Positions 29,111 to 37,808 of a stretch of 64,000 nucleotides of DNA are shown piece by piece. The stretch is from CAWALV01 sp963782965 (GTDB lineage Bacteria > Actinomycetota > Actinomycetes > Acidothermales > Acidothermaceae), in the NCBI GenBank assembly GCA_963782965.1, contig CAWALV010000006.1, positions 1,550,001 through 1,614,000 of the forward strand. Direction: 5' to 3'. Within the stretch, counting starts at the first letter, position 1, and each line of letters opens with the position of its first letter. The position numbers and the translations under genes are program-made. The notes under the pieces are model-generated. The model saw only the letters and a program-made list of their open reading frames with translations, was not told where the DNA came from and did no database searches.

Positions 29111-29339
29111 CACAGTGCGTAACGAGCGCGGCAACGACTCCAGGTGTCTTTCGGTCACCGTGTCAGGGCTTGTCCCGACCTGTTCGGCAGTTTCGGCCGG
29201 GTATCGGGTACCTCGACATAGCCTGGAGTAGCCAATGGTGAGACCGGCGCCCGGTGCAGGGCCCCGTCCAGTCACTCATGCAGTCAGATGTCCGGTCACC
29301 AACCACCGCTCGGCAAGCACACCTTCCAGTGAGGCTCAC

Positions 29340-29831
29340 GTGAACGACTACGCCAAGGCGCTCGGAACGCGCTTGCGCGCCATCCGCACCCAGCAGGGCC
29401 TCTCGCTGCACGGCGTCGAGGAGAAGTCACGCGGCCGCTGGAAGGCCGTCGTCGTCGGTTCCTACGAGCGTGGTGACCGCGCGGTGACCGTGCAGCGGCT
29501 GGCCGAGCTGGCCGAGTTCTACGGTGTGCCGGTCGGCGAACTGCTTCCCGATTCGCTGCCCAGCGGCGCCACGGAGCCACCGCCGCGACTCGTGATCGAC
29601 CTCGAGCAACTGGCCGACGTCCCGCCGGAGAAAGCACGACCACTGGCGCGCTATGCCAAGACCATCCAAAGCCAGCGCGGCGACTACAACGGCCGCGTCC
29701 TGTCGATCCGCCAGGACGACCTGCGCTCGCTCGCCGTGATCTACGACGAGTCGCCCAGTGCCCTCACCGACGAGCTCATCGCCTGGGGAGTCCTTAGCGC
29801 CGAAGCCCGGCGCGCCATCGACCTGCTGTGA
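29340..29831 (+). CDS. bldD: BldD-type transcriptional regulator responsive to c-di-GMP
   Basis: BldD is the actinobacterial master repressor of developmental genes, dimerised by tetrameric cyclic di-GMP. The 163-residue product has an N-terminal Xre-type HTH (about 5-70: LGTRLRAIRTQQGLSLHGVE, RAVTVQRLAELAEFYGV) and a C-terminal domain with the exact c-di-GMP signature RGD-X8-RQDD (residues 113-115 and 124-127). The GTG at 29340 has GAGG five bases upstream and gives the family start VNDYAKALG. It is the only plus-strand gene in the window and is convergent with the glcD-like gene ten bases away. BldD boxes lie in its promoter. Confidence 0.95.
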   Translation: MNDYAKALGTRLRAIRTQQGLSLHGVEEKSRGRWKAVVVGSYERGDRAVTVQRLAELAEFYGVPVGELLPDSLPSGATEPPPRLVIDLEQLADVPPEKARPLARYAKTIQSQRGDYNGRVLSIRQDDLRSLAVIYDESPSALTDELIAWGVLSAEARRAIDLL

Positions 29832-29840
29832 CGTCAGGCG

Positions 29841-31196
29841 TCAGATCGCCTTACCCGGGTTGAGGATGCCGAGCGGATCGAGCGCCGCCTTGATGCTGCG
29901 CTGCACATCCATCGCGGTCTCGCCGATCTCTTCGGACAGCCAGCTTCGCTTCAACACCCCGACCCCGTGCTCTCCGGTGATCGTGCCGCCCAACTCCAGC
30001 GCCGCCCGATACACCGCTTCCGCGGCGGCCCACACCTGATCCGCGCGCTGCGGGTCGAGCACCAGACACGGGTGCAGGTTGCCGTCGCCCGCGTGACCGA
30101 CGGTCGCGATGTGCACGCCGTACTCGACCGAGATCCGCTCGATCTGCGTGAGCATGTCGGTCAGTCGCGACCGCGGCACGGCGACGTCCTCCGTGAGCAC
30201 CTGGCCGAGCCGTTCCAGTGCCGGGTAGGAGAGCCGCCGGAGGGCGAGAAGCTCGGCGGCCTCAGTCGCATCGGAGGACACCGTCGTGTACGTGGCGCCT
30301 GCCTTCGCGAACGCCGCCTCGATCCCCGCCGCAGTCTCGACCGTTCGCCCGCTGTCGACCTGACCGATGAGGATCGCCGCGGCGCTTCGATCGAGGCCGA
30401 CGTGCTTCCAGTCGTCGATGGCGAGAATCGTCGCGTTGTCCATGAGTTCGAGCAGGCTCGGCTGGAGGCCGCGGGCGATGACCTCGGCGACCGCCTGCCC
30501 CGCGGCGGGCAGCGTCGCGAAGACCCCTACCACCGTCACCGGCTCCTCGGCCGGTAACGGTCGCAGCCGAACGGTGGCCGAGGTGATCACGCCGAGCGTG
30601 CCCTCCGACCCGACGAACAACGCGGTGAGGTCGTAGCCCGCGACGCCCTTGACGGTGCGGCGGCCGGTCCGAAGGCGCCGGCCGTCGGCCAGCACAACCT
30701 CGAGGCCGAGCACGGAGTCACGCGTGACGCCGTACTTCACACACCGCAGCCCGCCGGCGTTCGTCGCGATGTTCCCGCCGATCGTCGAAATCTCGAAGCT
30801 CGCCGGATCAGGCGGATACATCAGGCCAGACGTTGCGGCCGCTCGCTGCAGGTCGGCGTTGAGAACGCCCGGCTCGACGACCGCGAGGTGTTCGAGCGCG
30901 TCGAGCTCGACGACGCGGGTCATCTTCGCCAGCGAGAGGACGACGCAGCCCTCGGTCGCCGACGCGCCGCCGGAAAGCCCCGTGCCTGCCCCGCGTGGGA
31001 CGACCGGTGTGCGTGTGTCGGTCGCCCATCGCATGGTGGCTTCGACGTCGTCGGCGCTGTGCGCGATCACGACAGCGAGCGGCTGGGCCGTCTCGACCAG
31101 CATGGCCTCGTCGCGCCGGTAGGCGTCGATGACGTCGGGGTCGGTGAGCACGCGGCCTTCGGGCAGCTCAGCTTGCAGCGAGTCGAGGGGTCGCAC
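29841..31196 (-). CDS. FAD-linked oxidase, GlcD / D-lactate dehydrogenase type
   Basis: This is a PCMH-type flavoprotein that oxidises a 2-hydroxy acid such as glycolate or D-lactate. The FAD domain (about 35-215) carries VVPRGAGTGLSGGASATEG, YPPDPASFEISTIGGNIATN and GVAGYDLTALFVGSEGTLG; the C-terminal cap (about 225-451) carries HIATVGHAGDGNLHPC and the terminal GEHGVGVLKRSWL. GlcE/GlcF partners are not encoded nearby, so it probably works alone. The start is a GTG at 31196, five bases after the nusB stop. Substrate cannot be decided from sequence. Confidence 0.93.
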   Translation of the reverse strand: MRPLDSLQAELPEGRVLTDPDVIDAYRRDEAMLVETAQPLAVVIAHSADDVEATMRWATDTRTPVVPRGAGTGLSGGASATEGCVVLSLAKMTRVVELDALEHLAVVEPGVLNADLQRAAATSGLMYPPDPASFEISTIGGNIATNAGGLRCVKYGVTRDSVLGLEVVLADGRRLRTGRRTVKGVAGYDLTALFVGSEGTLGVITSATVRLRPLPAEEPVTVVGVFATLPAAGQAVAEVIARGLQPSLLELMDNATILAIDDWKHVGLDRSAAAILIGQVDSGRTVETAAGIEAAFAKAGATYTTVSSDATEAAELLALRRLSYPALERLGQVLTEDVAVPRSRLTDMLTQIERISVEYGVHIATVGHAGDGNLHPCLVLDPQRADQVWAAAEAVYRAALELGGTITGEHGVGVLKRSWLSEEIGETAMDVQRSIKAALDPLGILNPGKAI

Positions 31197-31201
31197 CGGC
31201 G

Positions 31202-31612
31202 TCAGGCCGACAGTGTCGGCTTCTCCTCGAGCAGCTTGCCGAGCACGCCGTTGACGAACGACGCCGACTCATCGGTCGACAGTTCCTGCGCCAGACCGAC
31301 GGCCTCGTTCACGACGACGGCGTCGGGCGTTTCGTCGCACCACAGCAGCTCGTAGATGGCAAGCCGCAACAGGTTTCGGTCGACGGCCGGCATGCGCTCG
31401 ATCGTCCAGCCGATCGAGTGCCCCGAGATCAGCTCGTCGATTCGGGCGCGGTGTGCCGCGACGCCCTGGACGAGTTCGACGGTGTACTCCCCCACCGGCG
31501 GATCGGCGCGCGCGAGCCGGGTCGCCAGCGTCTCGACCGCGTCGACGCCCCGAAGATCGCTTTCGAACAGGACGTCGAGAGCACGCTTGCGGGCCTTCGT
31601 GCGTGCGCTCAT
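31202..31612 (-). CDS. nusB: Transcription antitermination factor NusB
   Basis: NusB binds boxA RNA with ribosomal protein S10 during rRNA transcription. The 136-residue all-helical protein shows ARTKARKRALDVLFESDLR at the N-terminus and the conserved DRNLLRLAIYELLW...VVVNEAVGLAQELSTDESASFVNGVL in the second half. It follows efp by 42 bases, the usual actinobacterial order efp-nusB-bldD/pyrR region. Confidence 0.97.
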   Translation of the reverse strand: MSARTKARKRALDVLFESDLRGVDAVETLATRLARADPPVGEYTVELVQGVAAHRARIDELISGHSIGWTIERMPAVDRNLLRLAIYELLWCDETPDAVVVNEAVGLAQELSTDESASFVNGVLGKLLEEKPTLSA

Positions 31613-31654
31613 CGCCGTCCGGATTCGAGGTCGTGGTTGGGCTTGGTGGCGCAG

Positions 31655-32218
31655 TCAGCTGTTGACGCGGCCGAGGTAGTCACCGCTGCGGGTGTCGACC
31701 TTGACCTTCTCGCCCGTCGTGATGAACAGCGGCACCTGCACCTGCGCCCCGGTCTCGAGCGTCGCGGGCTTGGTGCCGCCGGTCGAGCGGTCGCCCTGCA
31801 TTCCGGGTTCGGTGTAGGAGATCACCAGCTCGACCGACGCGGGCAACTCGACGTACAGCGGCGTGCCTTCGTGGACGGCGACGACCGCCTCGGCGTTCTC
31901 GAGCATGAAGTTCGCGGCCGGGCCGACGGTCTCGGTCGGGACGTGCAGCTGCTCGTAGGTCTGCGTGTCCATGAAGATGAAGTCGTCGGCCTCTTTGTAG
32001 AGATATTGCATCGTGCGCTTGTCGACGGTGGCGGTGTCGATCTTCAGCCCGGCGTTGAAGGTCTTGTCGACCACCTTGCCGGTGAGCACGTGCTTGAGTT
32101 TGGTGCGCACGAACGCGGGGCCCTTGCCCGGCTTGACGTGCTGGAACTCGACGACGTTCCAGAGCTGGCCGTCGAGGTCGAGGGTCATGCCGTTCTTGAG
32201 ATCGTTCGTGGTCGCCAC
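31655..32218 (-). CDS. efp: Translation elongation factor P
   Basis: EF-P relieves ribosome stalling at consecutive prolines. The three beta-barrel domains are complete (187 residues): N-terminal ATTNDLKNGMTLDLDGQLW, tip loop HVKPGKGPAFVRTKL with the lysine that can be modified, and C-terminal GAQVQVPLFITTGEKVKVDTRSG. The proline-rich tracts of the pilus proteins in this window would be natural EF-P clients (inference). pepQ, common between aroQ and efp, is absent. Confidence 0.98.
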   Translation of the reverse strand: MATTNDLKNGMTLDLDGQLWNVVEFQHVKPGKGPAFVRTKLKHVLTGKVVDKTFNAGLKIDTATVDKRTMQYLYKEADDFIFMDTQTYEQLHVPTETVGPAANFMLENAEAVVAVHEGTPLYVELPASVELVISYTEPGMQGDRSTGGTKPATLETGAQVQVPLFITTGEKVKVDTRSGDYLGRVNS

Positions 32219-32297
32219 GGACGCGGACTCCTTGCTCGTTCGATGCGCGGGTTGCTCGTTCCAGACGCGGGATCGCCCACGAGTCTACCTGCGCGGC

Positions 32298-32735
32298 CTA
32301 CTGCGCCGCCGCGGCCGCGATCGCGCGTAGCGCCAGCCGGTAGGAGTCGAGGCCGAAACCGGCGATCGTCCCGCTCGCCACCGCGGCAACGACCGAGGTG
32401 TGGCGGAACTCCTCCCGCGCGGCCGGATTGGAAAGGTGCACCTCGATCAGCGGCGCCGTACGCATCGCAATGGCGTCGCGCAGCGCATACGAGTAGTGCG
32501 TGAAGGCGGCCGGGTTGAGGACGACGGGGGTGCGGGTGTCGGCAGCGCCGTGCAGCCAGGTGACGAGTTCCGATTCGTCGTTGGTCTGCCGGACGTCGAC
32601 CTCCAGCCCGAGTTCGGCCGCCGTCTCCTGACAGGCCGCGACCAGGTCGTCGTGGGTCTGCGAGCCGTAGACCTCGGGCTCCCGCAGGCCGAGCCGGGAG
32701 AGGTTGGGACCGTTCAAGACGAGCACTCGGGTCAT
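32298..32735 (-). CDS. aroQ: 3-dehydroquinate dehydratase, type II
   Basis: AroQ makes 3-dehydroshikimate in the shikimate pathway. Type II signatures are VLVLNGPNLSRLGLREPEVY with the catalytic Tyr, the flexible loop after it, NPAAFTHYSYALRDAI with the catalytic His region and EVHLSNPAAREEFRH. The ATG at 32735 overlaps the aroB stop (ATGA); the 145-residue length is standard. The frame upstream of that ATG is not coding. Confidence 0.97.
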   Translation of the reverse strand: MTRVLVLNGPNLSRLGLREPEVYGSQTHDDLVAACQETAAELGLEVDVRQTNDESELVTWLHGAADTRTPVVLNPAAFTHYSYALRDAIAMRTAPLIEVHLSNPAAREEFRHTSVVAAVASGTIAGFGLDSYRLALRAIAAAAAQ

Positions 32736-33823
32736 TGCGCCACCTCCGCGTAGGCATTCCCCAGCAACGCGAGATCGGGGTCGGTGAGGATGCGGGCTCG
32801 CCCGACGCCTTCCAGGACGACGAAACGCAGCGTCTTGCCGCGCGTCTTCTTGTCGATGCCCATGGCGGCGCGTAGCTCCGGCCAGGCATCGGGAGCGTAC
32901 GTGGTCGGCAAGCCGAGCGCGGTGAGGATGCGGCGGTGCCGCGCAGTTGTCTCGGCATCGAGATATCCGCCATGACGGCCCAACGCTGCGGCGAACACCA
33001 GGCCCACCGACACGGCGTCGCCGTGCCGCCACGTATAGCCCTCGCGCCTCTCGATCGCGTGCGCCAAGGTGTGCCCGTAGTTGAGGATTTCCCGGCCGAT
33101 CCCGCCAGGGCCGACGGCCGCGCGTTCACGCAGGTCGGCACCGACGACGGCCGCCTTCACCGCCACTGCTCGCGCGATCAGCTCGCTCGTGTGCGGCCCG
33201 CTCGGCGTCGTCGCGGCGGCCGGGTCTTCCTCGATCAGGCTCAGGATCCGCGGGTCGGCGATGAAACCCGCCTTGACCACCTCGGCAAGGCCGGCGACGT
33301 AGTCGGGTCGCGGCACGGAGCCGAGCACCGAGAGCTCGCACAACACACCGGCGGGCGGATGGAAGGCGCCGACGAGGTTCTTGCCTGCATCGAGATTGAT
33401 CCCGGTCTTGCCACCGACCGCCGCGTCGACCATGCCGAGCAACGTCGTCGGTACCTGGACGACGCGCACGCCGCGCAACCAGGTGGCTGCGACGAATCCG
33501 GCCAGGTCGGTCGCCGCTCCCCCACCGACGCCGACGACGACGTCGCTGCGGGTGAATCCATTGGCTGCGAGGGTGTTCCAGCCACGCAGCGCGGTCGCGG
33601 CGGTCTTCGCTTCTTCGGCGTCCGGCAGCTCGAGGCGCACGATGTCGGCTCCGGCCGGCAACTGCGCTGCGAGCGAGTCGACCAAGGAAGCGACCGAGGG
33701 CTGGTACACGAACGCCACTCGTTGGGCCACCTTACCGACGAGTGCCGGCAACTGGTCGAGGACGCCGTCCCCGACAACGACGTCGTACGGCTCCTCGCCC
33801 GCGACGGTGATGCGCGCCGTCAT
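32732..33823 (-). CDS. aroB: 3-dehydroquinate synthase
   Basis: AroB converts DAHP to 3-dehydroquinate using NAD+ and a metal. NAD-binding GVGGGAATDLAGFVAATWLRG, the substrate site KTGINLDAGKNLVGAFHPP and the metal ligands in NYGHTLAHAIE and HGDAVSVGL are all present. Its ATG overlaps the aroK stop (ATGA), so translation of aroB depends on ribosomes finishing aroK, which makes the aroK frameshift more consequential. Confidence 0.97.
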   Translation of the reverse strand: MTARITVAGEEPYDVVVGDGVLDQLPALVGKVAQRVAFVYQPSVASLVDSLAAQLPAGADIVRLELPDAEEAKTAATALRGWNTLAANGFTRSDVVVGVGGGAATDLAGFVAATWLRGVRVVQVPTTLLGMVDAAVGGKTGINLDAGKNLVGAFHPPAGVLCELSVLGSVPRPDYVAGLAEVVKAGFIADPRILSLIEEDPAAATTPSGPHTSELIARAVAVKAAVVGADLRERAAVGPGGIGREILNYGHTLAHAIERREGYTWRHGDAVSVGLVFAAALGRHGGYLDAETTARHRRILTALGLPTTYAPDAWPELRAAMGIDKKTRGKTLRFVVLEGVGRARILTDPDLALLGNAYAEVAQ

Positions 33824-34321
33824 GGCAAAGCCTCGGCGATCTCGTCTGCGACGGCGTCGGCACTCTTGCCGGTGGTCGACACGACGACGGTCGCCACCTC
33901 TTCGTACAGCGGGCGCCTGGCCTGCATCAACGCGTGCAGCTGGGCACGCGGGTTGCCGAGCAGCAGCGGCCGGTCACGGTTGAGCCCGATCCGCTTCACG
34001 GCATCGGCCAACTCGACGTCGAGAAAGACGACGCGGTGCTCGCGCAGCAGCTCGCGGGTGCCTGCGTCGAGAATCGCACCGCCGCCGACCGCGAGCACGC
34101 CGTCGAACCCCTGCAGCGCCTCGTGCACCGCCGACCGTTCGAGTTCACGAAAGCGGGGCTCGCCGTCGTCGACGAAGATGTCGGCGATCGTCTTGCCCGA
34201 CTGCTGCTCGACGTCTGCGTCGGTATCGCGGAAGGCGAGTCCCCAACGCTGCGCCAGAGGCTCGCCCGGCCGTGGACTTGCCGGCACCCGGCGGACCCAC
34301 GAGCACGGCACGCGGCGTCAT
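33820..34321 (-). pseudogene. aroK: Shikimate kinase, one-base frameshift after the P-loop
   Basis: Shikimate kinase phosphorylates shikimate with ATP. The ATG at 34321 (overlapping the aroC stop as ATGA) opens a frame giving TPRAVLVGPPGAGKSTAGRA with an intact Walker A motif. The rest of the protein (LAQRWGLAFRDTDADVE onward, with the shikimate-binding FRELE and GGGAILDAG and the RPLL lid) is in another frame. Removing one base near 34258 joins them as GRALAQRWG, exactly the family sequence. The gene is essential in most actinobacteria, so a sequencing or assembly error is likely, but a true mutation cannot be excluded. Confidence 0.85.
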
Positions 34322-35499
34322 CAACGGACGACGAGGGTGTCGAGGTAGCCGCGGACGTTGCGGCGGACTTCCTCCAGCGAGTCGCCGCCGAACTTCTCCA
34401 ACACGGCGTCGGCGACGACGAGCGCGACCATCGCCTCGGCCACGACCCCGGCCGCCGGCACGGCGCAGACGTCGCTGCGCTGGTTGATGGCTTTGGCGGC
34501 TTCGCCGGTCACGACATCGACGGTGTCGAGGGCCCGCGGGACGGTCGAGATCGGCTTCATCGCGGCGCGTACCCGCACCGGTTCGCCCGTCGACATGCCA
34601 CCCTCGGTGCCACCGGCCCGGTTGGAGCGACGCTGCAACCCGGCGTCCGCCCGCTCGATCTCGTCGTGGGCCTGCGAGCCGCGGCGGCGTGCCGACGCGA
34701 ACCCGTCGCCCACCTCCACTCCCTTGATGGCCTGGATTCCCATCAGCGCACCGGCCAGCCGCGAGTCGAGCCGGCGGTCCCAGTGCACGTGACTGCCCAG
34801 GCCGGGCGGTAGCCCGTGGACGACGACCTCCACGACACCGCCGAGCGTGTCGCCGTCCTTGCGGGCATCGTCGATCTCGGCGACCATCGCGGCGCTGGCC
34901 GCAGCGTCGAGGCAGCGAACGGGATCGGCATCGACCCGCTCCCGGTCAGCCGGGGCCGGGACGCTGCCATCGGGCGCGGATGCCGACCCGATCGACACGA
35001 CGTGGCTCAGCACCTCGGCGTCCAGCCCCTGCTGAAGGAACCGGCGCGCGACCTCGCCGAGCGCGACCCGAGCTGCGGTCTCGCGGGCACTCGCGCGCTC
35101 GAGCACCGGGCGGATGTCGTCGAGCGCGTACTTCTGCATGCCGACGAGGTCGGCGTGACCGGGGCGTGGCCGGGTGAGCGGCGCGTTGCGCGCGAGCTCG
35201 GCCAGCTCGGCGGGGTCGACCGGATCGGCGGCCATCACCTGCTGCCATTTCGGCCACTCGGCGTTGCCGACCCGGACTGCGATCGGTCCACCCATGGTTA
35301 CGCCGTGGCGCACCCCACCGAGGAACTCGACCTCGTCGCGTTCGAACGACATCCGCGCGCCGCGCCCGTAGCCCATGCGCCGCCGGGCGAGAGCATCGGC
35401 GACGTCGCTCGTCGTGACGCGGACGCCGGCGGGCAGCCCTTCGAGGACGGCGACGAGTGCCGGGCCATGTGATTCCCCGGCAGTCAGCCAGCGCAACAT
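34321..35499 (-). CDS. aroC: Chorismate synthase
   Basis: AroC makes chorismate from EPSP using reduced FMN. All three signatures occur: GESHGPALVAVLEGLPAGV, GYGRGARMSFERDEVEFLGG and RPRPGHADLVGMQKY, plus the FMN site GGTEGGMSTGEPVRVRAAMKP. At 392 residues it is full length. It is the first gene of aroC-K-B-Q and lies just after the terminator that ends the pilus region. It probably has its own promoter in the 35500-35558 gap, though none is obvious. Confidence 0.98.
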   Translation of the reverse strand: MLRWLTAGESHGPALVAVLEGLPAGVRVTTSDVADALARRRMGYGRGARMSFERDEVEFLGGVRHGVTMGGPIAVRVGNAEWPKWQQVMAADPVDPAELAELARNAPLTRPRPGHADLVGMQKYALDDIRPVLERASARETAARVALGEVARRFLQQGLDAEVLSHVVSIGSASAPDGSVPAPADRERVDADPVRCLDAAASAAMVAEIDDARKDGDTLGGVVEVVVHGLPPGLGSHVHWDRRLDSRLAGALMGIQAIKGVEVGDGFASARRRGSQAHDEIERADAGLQRRSNRAGGTEGGMSTGEPVRVRAAMKPISTVPRALDTVDVVTGEAAKAINQRSDVCAVPAAGVVAEAMVALVVADAVLEKFGGDSLEEVRRNVRGYLDTLVVR

Positions 35500-35558
35500 G
35501 GTGGCGAGTCTCCCACATCGGCGGGCGTCGCCCGGCCGAGCAATCGGGAAATGCGAGC

Positions 35559-35588
35559 GGGCCCACCCGGCTGCTGCCGGGTGGGCCC
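35559..35588 (-). terminator. Terminator after the pilMNOP unit
   Basis: A perfect 12-base stem, GGGCCCACCCGG with its complement, closes a six-base loop (CAGCAG on the minus strand). It lies 34 bases after the stop of the PilP-like gene and is followed by GCTCGCATTTCCC with a short T-run. The same post-stem string CGCTCGCATT follows the pilA terminator. Confidence 0.75.
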
Positions 35589-35621
35589 GAATGCTGTGTC
35601 AGGTCTGGACGGGACGTGCTG

Positions 35622-36329
35622 TCAGTCGACCTCTGCGTTCTCTCCGACTGCCAGCTGGATGAACTGGTCGCCGTACTGCAGGTCTGCCCCGTAGGTGACC
35701 GGTGGGTTCGCCGGGTCGGTGCTCAAGATGGACACCAGCTTGAAGTAGGTGTCGAACGTCTTGCCGGGCTGGACCGTGAAGGTCTGCGAGGTGCCGGCGT
35801 TGACGTCGGTGACACTGAACGTTGCCGACGGTGCGTTCGGGTCGACGCTTACCAGCGTGACCATCAACAACTTGCCCGCCGTCGGGCTCGGAGTGGGCGT
35901 GGCAGTCACAGTGGTCGTCGCAGTCGGCGTGGGGGTCGGGGTCGGCGTGGGGGTCGGCGTCGGCGTGGGGGTCGGCGTCGGCGTGGGCGTCGGTGATGTC
36001 GTTGGCGCCGACGACGACGTGGCCACGACGAGCGGGTGGAACGGGTTGTGCCCACCGTTACCGGCGTATGCCGCCGGGACGGCGGTCGGCGTCGTGCTGC
36101 CGCTCGGCACCGGCGACGGCGTCGGTGAGTGCTTCGCCGCGTGGGACGTTGTCACGGGCAGATTCTGCGCACCCGAGCTCGAGCCGCCCTTGTTCAGCAA
36201 GAAGTAGACCACGACGGCGACCGCGAGCACGCCTACGAGCGCCGCGACTGCGATCAGGCGGTTGTTTCGCGTGCTACTCGCGCCCGGGTCCTGCGGGTCG
36301 GGGGTAGCGGCGTACGACGGCTGGCTCAT
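35622..36329 (-). CDS. PilP-like pilus assembly protein with Thr-Pro repeat linker
   Basis: This is the fourth gene of the pilM-N-O unit, in the place of pilP of Gram-negative systems, though homology is not clear. A short cytoplasmic N-terminus is followed by one membrane helix (about residues 24-46, RLIAVAALVGVLAVAVVVYF), a disordered segment with about a dozen Thr-Pro repeats (about 115-145) and a small C-terminal beta domain (about 165-235: ATFSVTDVNAGTSQTFTVQPG). The topology suggests an outer-face partner reaching into the cell wall. The ATG at 36329 is eleven bases after the pilO stop. Function is inferred from position. Confidence 0.8.
   Translation of the reverse strand: MSQPSYAATPDPQDPGASSTRNNRLIAVAALVGVLAVAVVVYFLLNKGGSSSGAQNLPVTTSHAAKHSPTPSPVPSGSTTPTAVPAAYAGNGGHNPFHPLVVATSSSAPTTSPTPTPTPTPTPTPTPTPTPTPTPTATTTVTATPTPSPTAGKLLMVTLVSVDPNAPSATFSVTDVNAGTSQTFTVQPGKTFDTYFKLVSILSTDPANPPVTYGADLQYGDQFIQLAVGENAEVD
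35922..35993 (-). repeat. Low-complexity repeat encoding poly-(Thr-Pro)
   Basis: The + strand is an irregular run of GTCGGCGTGGGG-type hexamers. It encodes the Thr-Pro wall-spanning linker of the PilP-like protein and is likely length-variable by slippage. Confidence 0.75.
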
Positions 36330-36339
36330 CCGTGCGCTC

Positions 36340-37143
36340 CTAGTTATTCGCGGCTGTAGACGTGGGCGACGGAGCCGCGCTCGGGGCTGTGGTCGCCGCA
36401 GCGCCGGCCGAAGCCGGCGCGGTGACGGCGCCCGCCGCTGCTGGCGCGGGCGATGCATTGGTCTGGAAGATGGCGAGACTGACCTGGGCGTCGAGCGTGC
36501 GCCAACTTGTTTGGTCAGCGCCGCCGGCGGCACCGTTGCCGGTGGGCGCGGGGACCTTGCCGGGCTGCAGGTGGATGCTGGTGACCACAGTCGCCCGGGT
36601 CGCCTGCTCGAGCTGGGACAAGAACTGTTCGACCGCGAAGTAGTCGCCGACGACATCGACGACCACTGGAATCGCCATCAATGGCGGACCTGCGGCTACC
36701 GGAGCGGTCGTGCTGCCGCCGGCTGCCGTCGGGGCAGTCGTCGCGCCGGCGCTGCCCGATGCTGCCGGTGCGGCCGGCGCCGCCGTGGCGGCCTGCAGCT
36801 GAGCGGGCGCGGGCGGGCTGGGCGAGATCGAGACGAGTTCCAGGTGACTGGCGGTCGCCAGCTGCTCGATGGTCCGGACGTAGGCCGGCAGCGCGGGACT
36901 GTCGGGGACGCGTGCGTTGATCGCGGCGATGCTTGCCTGTTCCGCAGGGAGCTGGGCCTGCTGCTTCTTCAGCAACGCGATCTGTTCCTGAACCTGCTGG
37001 TTCGCCTGAAGTTGCTGGCTGGCCTGGTCGCGGTACTTGGTTTGCTGGGCCTTTTGCGGTTTGACCATCAGGAACCATCCGGCGGCGAACACGGCTACCG
37101 CCAGGAAGAGGCCGAGGCCGGCCCAGTTGCGCATGCGATTCAT
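36340..37143 (-). CDS. pilO: Type IV pilus inner-membrane protein PilO-like
   Basis: PilO forms with PilN the membrane-bound alignment complex of the pilus motor. After a short N-terminus a single membrane helix (about 6-26, WAGLGLFLAVAVFAAGWFL) is followed by a coiled-coil rich in Gln and Lys (about 30-70), then a ferredoxin-like domain (about 85-215: SPALPAYVRTIEQLATASHLEL, VVVDVVGDYFAVEQFLSQLE) interrupted by an Ala/Thr/Pro insertion, and an Ala/Thr-rich tail. The ATG at 37143 lies two bases after the pilN stop with GGGGG upstream. Identity rests on topology and gene order. Confidence 0.88.
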   Translation of the reverse strand: MNRMRNWAGLGLFLAVAVFAAGWFLMVKPQKAQQTKYRDQASQQLQANQQVQEQIALLKKQQAQLPAEQASIAAINARVPDSPALPAYVRTIEQLATASHLELVSISPSPPAPAQLQAATAAPAAPAASGSAGATTAPTAAGGSTTAPVAAGPPLMAIPVVVDVVGDYFAVEQFLSQLEQATRATVVTSIHLQPGKVPAPTGNGAAGGADQTSWRTLDAQVSLAIFQTNASPAPAAAGAVTAPASAGAAATTAPSAAPSPTSTAANN

Positions 37144-37145
37144 GG

Positions 37146-37808
37146 TCAGCAACCCCCTGCAGCGCACTCGCCGGTGACGGCCTTGGATGTGATCTCGGCG
37201 TTGGCCGTGAAGTTGATGACCTTCGTCGTCGTGTTCGGGAGGTATGCCTCCTGAGCCTTGGAGAAGTACACCGAGCCGACACCCTGCTCAGGGGCGAGGG
37301 AGTCGAGCCAGTCGGCGAGATCGTTCCACTTCATCGCGTAGCCCTGCCAGGAAACGGTGCCGACGGGGTCGGTCGCCTGCGAGGCGTTGGCGATGCTCGC
37401 CGGGAGCAGCGACTCGGTGAAGTTGACGTTCGTGAGCCACGTCGACTTCGGCAGGATCAGGCTGAAGTCCTCGAGGTAGTGCGACCAGGTGATGCGGGTC
37501 GAGAACACTTGCTGCTGCATCGCCTGAGCCGCGGCAAGCTCGCTGGCCGTCTTGCGGACGTCGCTGTAGGTCGCCAGCTGGCGTACCAGCGTGGCGTTCT
37601 GCGTTGTTGCGGTCGCCGCGTCGTGCTTCGCGGTGCTCACGCCACTCTGCCCGCTGTGGTACATGTAGCCGACGATGCCCGCCGCGAGGACGACGGCGGC
37701 TACCGCCCCGGCCTGTACGAGCTGCAGCTTCTTGCGCTCGCCGATCTCCGGCGGCAGCAGATTGACCTTGGGCAGCGTGGCGACACTGGTGGTCGTCTGG
37801 ACGCTCAC
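37146..37808 (-). CDS. pilN: Type IV pilus inner-membrane protein PilN-like
   Basis: PilN anchors cytoplasmic PilM to the membrane complex. The N-terminus carries the PilM-binding motif KVNLLPPEIGERKK (residues 14-27, the INLLP motif of the family), then one membrane helix (about 30-50), a coiled-coil (about 60-95) and a ferredoxin-like domain (about 100-205: SRITWSHYLEDFSLILPKST-type region). The last residues ECAAGGC contain two Cys. The ATG overlaps the pilM stop (ATGA). Confidence 0.92.
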   Translation of the reverse strand: MSVQTTTSVATLPKVNLLPPEIGERKKLQLVQAGAVAAVVLAAGIVGYMYHSGQSGVSTAKHDAATATTQNATLVRQLATYSDVRKTASELAAAQAMQQQVFSTRITWSHYLEDFSLILPKSTWLTNVNFTESLLPASIANASQATDPVGTVSWQGYAMKWNDLADWLDSLAPEQGVGSVYFSKAQEAYLPNTTTKVINFTANAEITSKAVTGECAAGGC

